Shown: positions 52,443-62,862 of the stretch, one piece after another
Numbering within the stretch: the first letter of the stretch is position 1
How the letters are laid out: every line of letters starts with the position of its first letter
From: Spirochaetia bacterium
Lineage (GTDB): Bacteria; Spirochaetota; Leptospiria; Turneriellales; JAOUOS01
Reading direction: 5' to 3'
Assembly: GCA_029880285.1 (NCBI GenBank)
Contig: JAOUOS010000009.1
Coordinates: 1 to 64,000, forward strand
Length of the DNA stretch: 64,000 bases
Made by a program: the position numbers and the translations under genes
Notes under the pieces: generated by a model
Seen by the model: only the letters and a program-made list of their open reading frames with translations
Database searches by the model: none
What the model was told of the DNA's origin: nothing

Positions 52443-53882
52443 ATGCTCTTCAATAAAAGCATAAAAAAAAAATATTTAGATAACTTTATTTACGCTATGG
52501 CGTCATTGGTACTTATATTTTTTTCTTTTTATTTTTGGAAAGATACCGCTAATTCATGGGAAGATAACTTTTATTTTTATTGGGCAGAAAGTAAAATTTC
52601 ATTAGAAAGCGCTTTATTTTATTTTTTTAAGGAACCTATGTTCCTAAACATGAACCTAAGCCTGCTGCACCCTCTTTTTATTGGCGCTTCAATTTTCTAT
52701 AAACTATTCTCATATAAAGTGTTTATATATTTTGTTATCATATTTATTTTTATAATCTTGTTACAATGCGCAGATATAATAAAAAAATACATTCCTTTTG
52801 AATTTTTTTTATTATCTATACCTTTTTTGTTTCAAAAAGGAAGCGAGCTTTTAATTATTTGGGCCGGTATTTTTCTTTATCTTTTTATAACCCAAAACCC
52901 TAATTTAAATACATTTTTACAAAAAAAAAAATTCTTTCTGCTGTATGTTTTTTTAATTCTTTTGTTTTCTTTGTTTTACATGCCCTTAATAGGTTTTCTT
53001 TTTATTTTTGAGATAAAACAAAATAAAAATACTAAAAGAATAATTCAACTATTTTCAACTGCTCTTTTCTTTCTTATAATATCGCATTATTTTTTCGCGA
53101 AATTTTTATTCTTCAAATATGACAATTTTTATGTATATCTAAAAACTTTTCTTACTGCATACTACCAAAAAGATGCTGTTTTTAAGAATGATATTTTCTC
53201 AAAAGAAATTTATTTTAATTATCAGTATATTTTATTTTTAGTTTTCACGTTAATTATTTATATCTACACAACAATTTTTAAGGTAGAAAAAAAAAATATA
53301 TTCTTTCTGCTTTCTATAGAACTTATACCAGCTCTTATAGCGTTAATAATAACAAAAGCTCAATCAGGTTTATTTTTTTATCTTTTAGCTTTCTCTTTTA
53401 TTCCCAAAAGTGTTTTAAATATAAAGCAAAAAATATTTACTCTCAGCATAAGCGCTTTGTTTGTACTATATTCTTTAAGTAAAACAGAAAATATAAACTA
53501 TATACATACAAATATTAAAAATCCTATTGTTTCTCTTCAAGACTTAAAGTATTTCAAATTTAAAAATGAAGCTCCTCTTATAAATATTTTAGATATTCAT
53601 ATTATTTCTCAAGATATAACAAAAATTTTTTTGATGCAGCCAGAAAACTCAGCGGATAATTATTTTTTTTCAAAACAAACTCTTGATTTTCTAAAAACAG
53701 AAGAAGATTATGCTTATAATATATTTAATAAATTAAAAAAAGAAAGCACCATTTCATTTCTTTTAAAAACTAAAATTCATCCAAAAGATGAGCTAAAACC
53801 TTATAGAAGAGTTAGAAAATGGCATGAAAAATTAAAAGAAGACGGCAAAGAAGATAAAGCTGTTTTTTTTATTTTAAAATAA
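52443..53882 (+). CDS. Polytopic membrane protein of unknown function
   Basis: A 479-residue, Phe- and Ile-rich protein with about ten predicted helices from residue 14 to 340 and a soluble C-terminal part (about 350-479). SWEDNFYFYWAESKISLESA between the first helices resembles the acidic loop of polytopic sugar-transferase-like proteins, but no diagnostic motif is clear. The C-terminal ARG/LYS-rich end (KPYRRVRKWHEKLKEDGKED) is probably cytoplasmic. It starts four bases after trpC and converges with the RsbW-like gene. Confidence 0.6.
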   Translation: MLFNKSIKKKYLDNFIYAMASLVLIFFSFYFWKDTANSWEDNFYFYWAESKISLESALFYFFKEPMFLNMNLSLLHPLFIGASIFYKLFSYKVFIYFVIIFIFIILLQCADIIKKYIPFEFFLLSIPFLFQKGSELLIIWAGIFLYLFITQNPNLNTFLQKKKFFLLYVFLILLFSLFYMPLIGFLFIFEIKQNKNTKRIIQLFSTALFFLIISHYFFAKFLFFKYDNFYVYLKTFLTAYYQKDAVFKNDIFSKEIYFNYQYILFLVFTLIIYIYTTIFKVEKKNIFFLLSIELIPALIALIITKAQSGLFFYLLAFSFIPKSVLNIKQKIFTLSISALFVLYSLSKTENINYIHTNIKNPIVSLQDLKYFKFKNEAPLINILDIHIISQDITKIFLMQPENSADNYFFSKQTLDFLKTEEDYAYNIFNKLKKESTISFLLKTKIHPKDELKPYRRVRKWHEKLKEDGKEDKAVFFILK

Positions 53883-53891
53883 AACCTAAAT

Positions 53892-54620
53892 TTATTTTGA
53901 ACATTCTTTTTTAGCTACAAGTGTCACACAGTTAATTTCATTATCTCTTTCAATATTCAGGCTGTCAAAAAGCTTGTTCATTACTTTAACACCTCTCATT
54001 AACGATGATTTTTCAGAGAATTTTTCTTCTATACTTTTTTCATCGTAAACAATTTGATAAGTACTATTCACCATTTTAATTTTATAATTAGAACCATTAA
54101 ACGACTGCTCAGCGGCTATTGTGTATAAATCTGAATATTTTACCGCATTTTCAGCAGCTTCTATAACACTAATTATAATTTCATCTATATTTTTTTTATT
54201 TATATTAAACTGCTGGCAAAAATTTTTCACACGAGATCTCGCATATTGAAGAGGATTAAGGTTTAAATTGTTCCCTAAAAAGAAAACATCATGATTGTTT
54301 CTAAAAAAAATTATTTTTGATTTATCTTTTAAAGAATATTCATTATATAATGTATTTTCTAATACAATTTCTTTTTCTTCTAATATTTTTAACTCTTTTA
54401 TAATATCTTTTTCATCCGCGTCTTCTAACATTAATAATGAATCCGTTGAAAAGTTTTTTACAGATTTCATAAATTCTGAGTGAAATCCCTCTATTTTTTC
54501 TGAAAGACCTTCTCTTATTATCTGTAGACACATTTTACCCCAGTCTTTGATCATTGCGGGAGTACCTTCAACACCGTGTGTTAAAAGGTTTATAATTGCT
54601 TCAGATAATTGTTTTTTCAT
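53892..54620 (-). CDS. RsbW-like HATPase protein with extra N-terminal domain
   Basis: 242 residues from ATG at 54620; a TTG at 54656 overlapping the thiG stop is an alternative start. The N-terminal about 110 residues are helical and unassigned. The C-terminal about 125 residues look like an anti-sigma factor HATPase: IISVIEAAENAVKYSDLYTI is the N-box. The DxGxG box expected next is not seen (IVYDEKS instead), and the G2 box is altered to LMRGVKVMNKLFDSL. ATP binding may be weak or lost. Role in general-stress or partner-switch signalling is guessed from the fold. Confidence 0.68.
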   Translation of the reverse strand: MKKQLSEAIINLLTHGVEGTPAMIKDWGKMCLQIIREGLSEKIEGFHSEFMKSVKNFSTDSLLMLEDADEKDIIKELKILEEKEIVLENTLYNEYSLKDKSKIIFFRNNHDVFFLGNNLNLNPLQYARSRVKNFCQQFNINKKNIDEIIISVIEAAENAVKYSDLYTIAAEQSFNGSNYKIKMVNSTYQIVYDEKSIEEKFSEKSSLMRGVKVMNKLFDSLNIERDNEINCVTLVAKKECSK

Positions 54621-54652
54621 ATATTTTAATATACAATAAATACTTGAATTTT

Positions 54653-55486
54653 TCAAAAATCTATTTCAGGGCTTGAAGCCGTAGCGTATAGTTTTTGAGG
54701 AATTCTGCCTCCTATGTATGATAACCTCCCTGCAATCCATCCAAATCTCATTGCTTTTGCCATTGCTTCTGGATTTTGTGCTTTAGCAACTGCTGTGTTT
54801 AAAAGTATCGCACTAGCTCCTGCTTCCATTGCCAACGCCGCGTCAGCAGGAGAGCCAATACCCGCATCAAGAACTATAGGAACTTTACCTTTTATGATGT
54901 CAATTATCATTTTTAAATTTTGGGGATTCTGTATTCCGCGCCCGCTGCCAATAGGACTGCCTGCCGGCATAATACAATCTGCGCCTGCATTTAATAACTT
55001 AAGCGCCATAATAGGATCATCATTTGTATAAACCATTAAAAAAAGTTTTTCAGATGTAAATTCTTTTCTTAATATTTCAACTGTCTTTAATGTTTCAATG
55101 GGATCAGGTAAAAGTGTTTTTGTGTCTCCCATAACTTCTATTTTTAAATATCGCATACCCATCGCTACAGCCATTTTAGCCAGCCGGTACGCTTCTTTCG
55201 CACTGAATGTTCCCGATGTATTTGGTAGTAAAGTTATTTTTTGGGTATCTATATAATCTATTATCGATTTCAATTTATTATTTTTCCCATTCAAACCTAG
55301 GGGCACTCGCCTTAGGGCCACAGTTACCATTTCTGTACCTGAGGTTTCATGACATTTTTTCATGATATTAAAATCAGCATATTTTCCCGTACCAATAATT
55401 AAGCGCGAGAAGAATTTTTTTTCGCCTAAGATTAAAGGATCATGCTTAAAAATATCTTTTTCGAGATTAAAATCATTATGACTCAT
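54653..55486 (-). CDS. thiG: Thiazole synthase
   Basis: 277-residue TIM-barrel that forms the thiazole phosphate of thiamine from DXP, dehydroglycine and ThiS thiocarboxylate. The Schiff-base Lys115 is in YLKIEVMGDTKTLLPDP. IIGTGKYADFNIM, VTVALRRVPLGLNG, LPNTSGTFSAKEA, PAGSPIGSGRGIQNP and VLDAGIGSPADAALAMEAG are all typical. ThiS, ThiF and ThiH are not in the window. Its stop overlaps the possible TTG start of the next gene. Confidence 0.95.
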   Translation of the reverse strand: MSHNDFNLEKDIFKHDPLILGEKKFFSRLIIGTGKYADFNIMKKCHETSGTEMVTVALRRVPLGLNGKNNKLKSIIDYIDTQKITLLPNTSGTFSAKEAYRLAKMAVAMGMRYLKIEVMGDTKTLLPDPIETLKTVEILRKEFTSEKLFLMVYTNDDPIMALKLLNAGADCIMPAGSPIGSGRGIQNPQNLKMIIDIIKGKVPIVLDAGIGSPADAALAMEAGASAILLNTAVAKAQNPEAMAKAMRFGWIAGRLSYIGGRIPQKLYATASSPEIDF

Positions 55487-55545
55487 ATAACAAGGCTTAT
55501 CTTTATTATTAAACCGTCAAGACAGAAGCTATTTTTAAATATTTC

Positions 55546-56490
55546 CTATATAATAGCTTTTTTAATAGACTCTACAATTTCACTAAGAGCGTCTTTTTTA
55601 TTAATTTGTTTAATTCTTGAATCATTTCTAAACCATGTCATCTGTCTTTTTGCGAAACGTCTCGTGCTTATAGAGATAATATCAATTAAATTAGCAATTA
55701 CTTCGGGCAATATTTTTGTAACCGATGAAGGTTTGGGATTTAAATTTTCATAAAACCGAAGAATTTCTCGATAACCTATAGTGCGAAGACCGGGATCTAC
55801 AGAGGTATATTTTTTTTCAAGCAATGAGTCAATTTCATTTAATAAACCATTATTAAACATCTCTTTAACTCTTTTATCTATTTTTGAATAAAGTTCTTCT
55901 CTTGGCAAGTCTATCCACCAACCTGAAAAATTATAGGTATTATAAATACCGCCCTGACGAATATGCGTTGAAAACGGCTGCTCTGAAGCCATTGTAACCA
56001 AAAGAGCTCTTTTTATGCGATACACATCATTTTTACCAATGTTTTCTGCCGAGATAGGATCCAGCTTTGACAACTCTTCCCATGCCTCTCTATACGTCAT
56101 ATTTTCAACTTCGTTCTTTAAAATAACGGGAACTTCGGGTTCTTTTAAGAGACCATCCCATAGTGAACGAATATAAAAAAAAGTACCGCCTACCACAATG
56201 GGTATTTTATTTTTTTCATGAATTTCTTGTATAAGCTTTAACGCCTCTTTAGCGAATTGTCCGGCAGAAAACTGCTTTTTCAAAGATAGAAATTCCAGCA
56301 AATGATGGGGAAATTTATTTCTAACTTCATCAGAAGGAAGAGCAGTTCCTATTTTAATTTCTTTATACACCTGCCTAGAATCGGCGCTTATAATTTCTAT
56401 AGGTAAATCTGCCGGTAAATTTTCTATAATTTCGGTTTTGCCTACACCAGTAGGACCTGTTATTACAAAAACTGGTTTTTTCTCACTCAT
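55546..56490 (-). CDS. miaA: tRNA dimethylallyltransferase
   Basis: 314 residues. Adds a dimethylallyl group to A37 of tRNAs reading UNN codons. P-loop is ITGPTGVGKTEII. SADSRQVYKEIKIGTALPS, HHLLEFLSL, FSAGQFAKEALKLI, VVGGTFFYIRSLWDGL and STRRFAKRQMTWFRND follow in the usual order. One base separates it from gmk. Confidence 0.95.
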   Translation of the reverse strand: MSEKKPVFVITGPTGVGKTEIIENLPADLPIEIISADSRQVYKEIKIGTALPSDEVRNKFPHHLLEFLSLKKQFSAGQFAKEALKLIQEIHEKNKIPIVVGGTFFYIRSLWDGLLKEPEVPVILKNEVENMTYREAWEELSKLDPISAENIGKNDVYRIKRALLVTMASEQPFSTHIRQGGIYNTYNFSGWWIDLPREELYSKIDKRVKEMFNNGLLNEIDSLLEKKYTSVDPGLRTIGYREILRFYENLNPKPSSVTKILPEVIANLIDIISISTRRFAKRQMTWFRNDSRIKQINKKDALSEIVESIKKAII

Positions 56491-56491
56491 C

Positions 56492-57046
56492 TTAGTCTAA
56501 AACGTGATCGGATATTATGCCGTCAAGTTCTTCCGTTGTTTCTTTTAATTTATCATTTATTAATATATGGTCAAATTTTTTTGCTGTTTTTATTTCAACT
56601 TCTGCTAAAATTAACCTTTTTTTTATTTCATCTTCTGATTCGCTGCCTCTTTCTTTTAACCTTCTTTCTAATTCTTTTAAACTTGGCGGTTTTATAAAAA
56701 TAATAACACTTTCGGGATTTGTTTTTTTTACCTGAAAAGCTCCCTGAACATCTAAATCTAATATTGCATTTTTATTTTTAGAAAAAATTCTCTCTATTTC
56801 TTTTTTTGATGTGCCATAATAATTATCTAAAACCTTCGCCCATTCAAGAAATTCATTTTTACTTATCATATTATTAAATTTATCTTTACTTAGATAATAG
56901 TAATTAACCGCTTCTTTTTCTCCTTTTCTTATCGCTCTTGTAGTGGTAGAAATACTATGAATTAAATCGTTCCTTCGCTCTAATAATCTATTTATTATTG
57001 TATTTTTTCCTGTACCTGAAGGCGCTGATATTACAAATATTTTCAT
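56492..57046 (-). CDS. gmk: Guanylate kinase
   Basis: 184 residues; phosphorylates GMP to GDP. P-loop VISAPSGTGKNTIINRLL, then ISTTTRAIRKGEKEAVNYYY (GMP binding), FLEWAKVLDNYYGTSKKEI, AILDLDVQGAFQVKK and IIFIKPPSLKELERRLKERG with the lid arginines. First gene of gmk-miaA. Confidence 0.95.
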   Translation of the reverse strand: MKIFVISAPSGTGKNTIINRLLERRNDLIHSISTTTRAIRKGEKEAVNYYYLSKDKFNNMISKNEFLEWAKVLDNYYGTSKKEIERIFSKNKNAILDLDVQGAFQVKKTNPESVIIFIKPPSLKELERRLKERGSESEDEIKKRLILAEVEIKTAKKFDHILINDKLKETTEELDGIISDHVLD

Positions 57047-57132
57047 TTTAATCTTTTTTATTCTATCGATATAGTTTTATATTTTCACATAAATTATATT
57101 TTTTAAACATTTTCAAATATTATATTAATTTA

Positions 57133-57161
57133 TTGACGGTTCAACTATTTTTTACTATATC
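57133..57161 (+). promoter_or_regulatory. Promoter of the TPR / REC-HATPase pair
   Basis: TTGACG (57133-57138), 17-base spacer, TATATC (57156-57161), about 28 bases before the GTG start at 57190. Confidence 0.45.
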
Positions 57162-57189
57162 TATACAAAAATGTGTGTGCGAGGCATAA

Positions 57190-58050
57190 GTGGCTACAAT
57201 CGAAAGAAGGAAAATTTTTATAAAACTTCGTGAAGCGCAAGAACTTTTTCACGATGAAGATTATACGAGAGCATTTAATTTATTAACCAGCCTAGAAAAA
57301 AATTCATCTAATGAGCATTTAAAATCAAAAATCTCTCAGATGAAAATACAATGCTTGATGCAAGTTGGCAATGTTAATTCAGCAAAAAATTATATTGAAG
57401 ACATTCTAGACGAATCTCCATTGAGCGGTAAAATAAATTTTATAGCCGCAAATTTTTATAAAGATATCGGATACAATGAAAAAGCAAATAGACTTTATCT
57501 TAGAAGTGTTTGCTTATATCCTGAAAATATTCAATACGCCCTTACTTACTCAAGACTACTGCGGGATAACCATCGCGGTAAAGAGGCGCTTGGCATTCTT
57601 ATGAAAACTCTAAGAAAAGTAAGAAAATTTAAAAGAACAGATGATATGGCATTATATTTTTTATATACAGAACTCGCTAACGCATATTATTACAGTGGCT
57701 ATTATAAAAGAGCTCTTGTTATATTTCATCATACCGAAAAATTACAAAAAGATTTTCCTTATCATGATTTAATTGCCGAATGTTATTTATTTAATAAAGA
57801 ATATGAAAAAGCTTTATCAAATATAAATAAACATTTTTTACAATGGGGTAATACAGATCCCGAAGCAACATTTATAAAAGCAAAAGCATTGGCAGGCCTT
57901 GGCAAAAATAATGAAGCAATTATTGAAATTTCTAAGTGCATAAAACTTTGGGGAGAAATTGTAATAACCGCAAAAGATATGACTCACCTCTTTCCGCTTA
58001 TGCAGGATGGATCGTTAAAAAAAATACCAAATATAATTTTTAACTTGTAA
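57190..58050 (+). CDS. TPR-repeat protein
   Basis: A 286-residue soluble protein with GTG start and GAGG site. Repeated helix pairs of TPR type run through it (AQELFHDEDYTRAFNLLTSL, then ANFYKDIGYNEKANRLYLRS, ELANAYYYSGYYKRALVIFH, ALAGLGKNNEAIIEISKCIK). No signal peptide or membrane helix. The gene is 29 bases before the REC-HATPase gene, so the TPR protein may scaffold that signalling protein. Inference from position. Confidence 0.78.
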   Translation: MATIERRKIFIKLREAQELFHDEDYTRAFNLLTSLEKNSSNEHLKSKISQMKIQCLMQVGNVNSAKNYIEDILDESPLSGKINFIAANFYKDIGYNEKANRLYLRSVCLYPENIQYALTYSRLLRDNHRGKEALGILMKTLRKVRKFKRTDDMALYFLYTELANAYYYSGYYKRALVIFHHTEKLQKDFPYHDLIAECYLFNKEYEKALSNINKHFLQWGNTDPEATFIKAKALAGLGKNNEAIIEISKCIKLWGEIVITAKDMTHLFPLMQDGSLKKIPNIIFNL

Positions 58051-58079
58051 AAATATCAAATAAAAAAAAATAATTAAAA

Positions 58080-59330
58080 ATGAGTATAGAAAAAAATAAA
58101 ATATTAATAGCAGAAGATGACCCTGTATCTCTGAAAATTGTCTCAAATTACTTATCTAAAAATGGCTACATACCGGTATCGGCAAAAGACGGAGCAGAAG
58201 CATTAGAAAAGTTAAAAGAAACAAACTTTCTAATAGCTATAGTTGACTTGAATATGCCAAAACTAGACGGGTTCAGTCTTATAAAAGAAATGAAAAAATT
58301 AGGTAATGAGCCTATAGTTATAGTTCAAACCGCAGATAGAGATGTTAAAACAATTGTTAATCTTATGAAACAGGGTATCTTCGACTATCTTGCCAAACCA
58401 GTAAATGAAGATGAATTAATAATAAAAGTAGCAAAAGCTTTTGAACTGGCCTCTTTAAGAAAAATGGAAAAGGCTGTAGAAAAAGAGCAGGATATGAGAC
58501 TTGCGCGCCAGCTTGACTGGAACCTTTTAAGAAAAGAAATCTCAGGGAAAAAAGGATTTGATAAATATGATAAAAATCTTTTTGCGAGCTTAAAAACCAG
58601 CTTTACTCAAGGCGCCGGCATTGGTACTTTAATTTCACTACTATCTTTACTAACTCAACAGGCAAAAAAAGAAGATGATAAATATATTGTTCCCGCGGGA
58701 ATTATGGAATTGGTAGTTTCTAATACTCAAATGGCCGAGAAAGCCTTAAAAGTAATAAGTGAAATTGACGAACTTATTCAAAAAGATTTCAGATTGGTAC
58801 CTGTAAGTCTTCTTGATCTTTATGAACTTATAAAACAAGAAATTAAAGACCTTGATAAATTAAGAAAAATAAAAAATCAAACAATAAAAATTAGTGATCC
58901 TAACTTTCCTTTGCAGGGCAAAAGAATATCTGTTAATAAAGAACAAATGCGAAAAGTAATAAGAGAAATGCTTTTAAACGCGTTTAGGTTTTCAGAACCT
59001 GAAAGTTCTATAACCATCCTTTTGTCTGCTGCCAGAAATTTATTTACAATTTCAGTCTTAAGCACACCCCTAAAAGGCATAGCTGAAGGCGAAGGCATTC
59101 CTGCCGGTTATGAAAGAGTTATTTTTGAACCATTCTTTCGTTTAACAAAACATTTAGACGAAAGATTCGAAACACTTGATTACGGCTTGGGATTAACCAT
59201 GGCAAATAAAGTTATACAAAAACATAAAGGTAAAATAAATGTAAGTACTTTAAAAGATTATATGGATCTTGACCAAAAAAGAAAAGTCATGGTTAACTTT
59301 GAAATTGAAATACCTTTAACAAGCGAATAA
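58080..59330 (+). CDS. Response-regulator receiver fused to a histidine-kinase-like ATPase
   Basis: A 416-residue soluble protein. The receiver domain (1-120) is complete: Asp13-Asp14 in AEDDP, phospho-acceptor Asp56 in VDLNMP, Thr in IVQTADR and Lys in YLAKPV. A coiled-coil linker leads to a helical segment (SLKTSFTQGAGIGTLISLLS) where a phosphorylatable His would be expected, but none is seen. The HATPase C-terminus has N-box EMLLNAFRFSE, FEPFFRL and DYGLGLTMANKVIQKHKG. So it is an inverted hybrid: input by phosphorylation of the receiver, output through an ATPase, without an autophosphorylation site. Confidence 0.82.
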   Translation: MSIEKNKILIAEDDPVSLKIVSNYLSKNGYIPVSAKDGAEALEKLKETNFLIAIVDLNMPKLDGFSLIKEMKKLGNEPIVIVQTADRDVKTIVNLMKQGIFDYLAKPVNEDELIIKVAKAFELASLRKMEKAVEKEQDMRLARQLDWNLLRKEISGKKGFDKYDKNLFASLKTSFTQGAGIGTLISLLSLLTQQAKKEDDKYIVPAGIMELVVSNTQMAEKALKVISEIDELIQKDFRLVPVSLLDLYELIKQEIKDLDKLRKIKNQTIKISDPNFPLQGKRISVNKEQMRKVIREMLLNAFRFSEPESSITILLSAARNLFTISVLSTPLKGIAEGEGIPAGYERVIFEPFFRLTKHLDERFETLDYGLGLTMANKVIQKHKGKINVSTLKDYMDLDQKRKVMVNFEIEIPLTSE

Positions 59331-59429
59331 TTTAACTAAATTTCTAAACTACCCTCAAAATAACCTATATTTTAATACATTCTATCTGCTATTTGCTCGA
59401 CACTGCTGCTTAAAAACAATTTTTGACTT

Positions 59430-60356
59430 ATGGGAATATTAGTAGCAGGTACTGTCGCCTTAGATGACGTAAAAACTCCATTTGGCAAACGAGAAAAAAT
59501 ATTAGGCGGTTCTGCCAGTCATTTTTCAATGGCAGCTTCGTTTTTAGCGCCAGTGCAAATAGTAAGCGTTATTGGCAATGATTTTCCCAAAGCTCATTTA
59601 GATTATTTAGCCGCAAAAAAAATAGATACATCAGGCATAGAAGTTTCAGAAGAAAAAACTTTTCACTGGAAAGGACATTATGAATATGATATGAATGTCG
59701 CCCATACTGATGAAACTATATTAGGTGTTTTAACAAAATTTAATCCGAACTTAAAAGAGGCCCAGAAAAATTTTCCGTTTTTATTCTTAGCGAACATTGA
59801 TCCTGAAATTCAAATGAAAGTTGTAAATCAAATGACCAACTTGTCGTTTGTAGGCTTAGACTCTATGAATTTTTGGATAGAATCTAAGCAAAAATCATTA
59901 TGGGACGTGTTAAAAAAAGCCGATGCTTTATTTCTTAATGATGCAGAAATAAGAGAACTCGCACAAGAAGCTTCTTTAATAAAGGCCGCTAAAATTGTTC
60001 AAAAAAACGGACCTAAAATTGTTCTTGTAAAAAAAGGAGAACATGGCGTATTAACTGTTACCAAAGATTTTGTTTTTGTGGCAGCCGCCTATCCCACTGA
60101 AGAAGTAAAAGATCCCACAGGAGCCGGTGATAGTTTCGCGGGCGGATTTACATCGTACCTATATTCACAATATCTACAAAATAAAGACAATATTTATTCA
60201 ATGCCGGTTATTAAGAAAGCCGTTATCTGGGGCGCGGCCGCGGCCAGCTTCTGTGTTGAAGAATTTACTACCGAAGGTCTAGAGAAAACAAGTATTGAAC
60301 AAATAAAAGAAAGATGTCACGATATTCATGAATTTACATCCTTTGAAAAACATTAA
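59430..60356 (+). CDS. PfkB/ribokinase-family sugar kinase
   Basis: A 308-residue kinase. GGSASHFSMAASFLAPVQIV near the start is PfkB signature 1. The C-terminal DPTGAGDSFAGGF (signature 2) carries the anion hole and catalytic Asp. The substrate is not evident; nucleoside, ribose or fructose phosphate are all possible. No clear ribosome site precedes the ATG. The region 59331-59429 is AT-rich with no structure noted. Confidence 0.88.
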   Translation: MGILVAGTVALDDVKTPFGKREKILGGSASHFSMAASFLAPVQIVSVIGNDFPKAHLDYLAAKKIDTSGIEVSEEKTFHWKGHYEYDMNVAHTDETILGVLTKFNPNLKEAQKNFPFLFLANIDPEIQMKVVNQMTNLSFVGLDSMNFWIESKQKSLWDVLKKADALFLNDAEIRELAQEASLIKAAKIVQKNGPKIVLVKKGEHGVLTVTKDFVFVAAAYPTEEVKDPTGAGDSFAGGFTSYLYSQYLQNKDNIYSMPVIKKAVIWGAAAASFCVEEFTTEGLEKTSIEQIKERCHDIHEFTSFEKH

Positions 60357-60377
60357 AACACGGCTTATATTCGTGAA

Positions 60378-60851
60378 ATGATAAAAAAAATTAATAAATA
60401 CGATATTGATTTTTTTGTTAATAATTTAAAAACAAACATACCTGAAAGTAAAGTTAATCAAGTAAAACTTGATACTGCAATAATCAACATAAAAAAAAAC
60501 TGGCCTGAACTTATAGGCTATACTCTTGCCTCTCATAGTATGCCAGTATCATTAAAAGGCAACTGCCTTTTTGTCACGGCAGATCATGCCATCTTTGCCC
60601 AGCAGATATCTCTTTTGCAAAAAGAAATCTGCGAAAAAATATCAAAAGGACTGCTTTGCCCCGTAAATTCTATTAAAACAAAAACCGGCCAAATAAACTG
60701 GGAAGACCTAAAAATTTTTACGGAAAAATCAAATATAAAAATGAAAGACATTATGTCTCTAACTAACAATATGGCCCCTGAAAGAGAACAACAGAATGAA
60801 AATTCTAATGTTTTAGAGAACTTAATACAAAAATTAAAGAAAATCACATAA
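60378..60851 (+). CDS. dciA: DUF721/DciA-family protein
   Basis: A 157-residue protein with the DUF721 core: WPELIGYTLASHSMPVSLKG followed by LFVTADHAIFAQQISLLQKE, both typical. DciA is the ancestral loader of the replicative helicase DnaB. It sits 12 bases before gyrB, an order known from several phyla including spirochaetes. The C-terminal 50 residues are polar and probably disordered. Identification of the loading role rests on family only. Confidence 0.82.
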   Translation: MIKKINKYDIDFFVNNLKTNIPESKVNQVKLDTAIINIKKNWPELIGYTLASHSMPVSLKGNCLFVTADHAIFAQQISLLQKEICEKISKGLLCPVNSIKTKTGQINWEDLKIFTEKSNIKMKDIMSLTNNMAPEREQQNENSNVLENLIQKLKKIT

Positions 60852-62813
<1,962 letters not shown>

Positions 62814-62862
62814 ATAATAAAAAATTTTCTTTTACCCTTATTTGCTAATATAATATAGGAAC

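Noticed and set aside
54621..54656. TTG start of the RsbW-like gene overlapping thiG
   Set aside because: Possible through coupling, but ATG at 54620 is a more usual start; kept only as an alternative.
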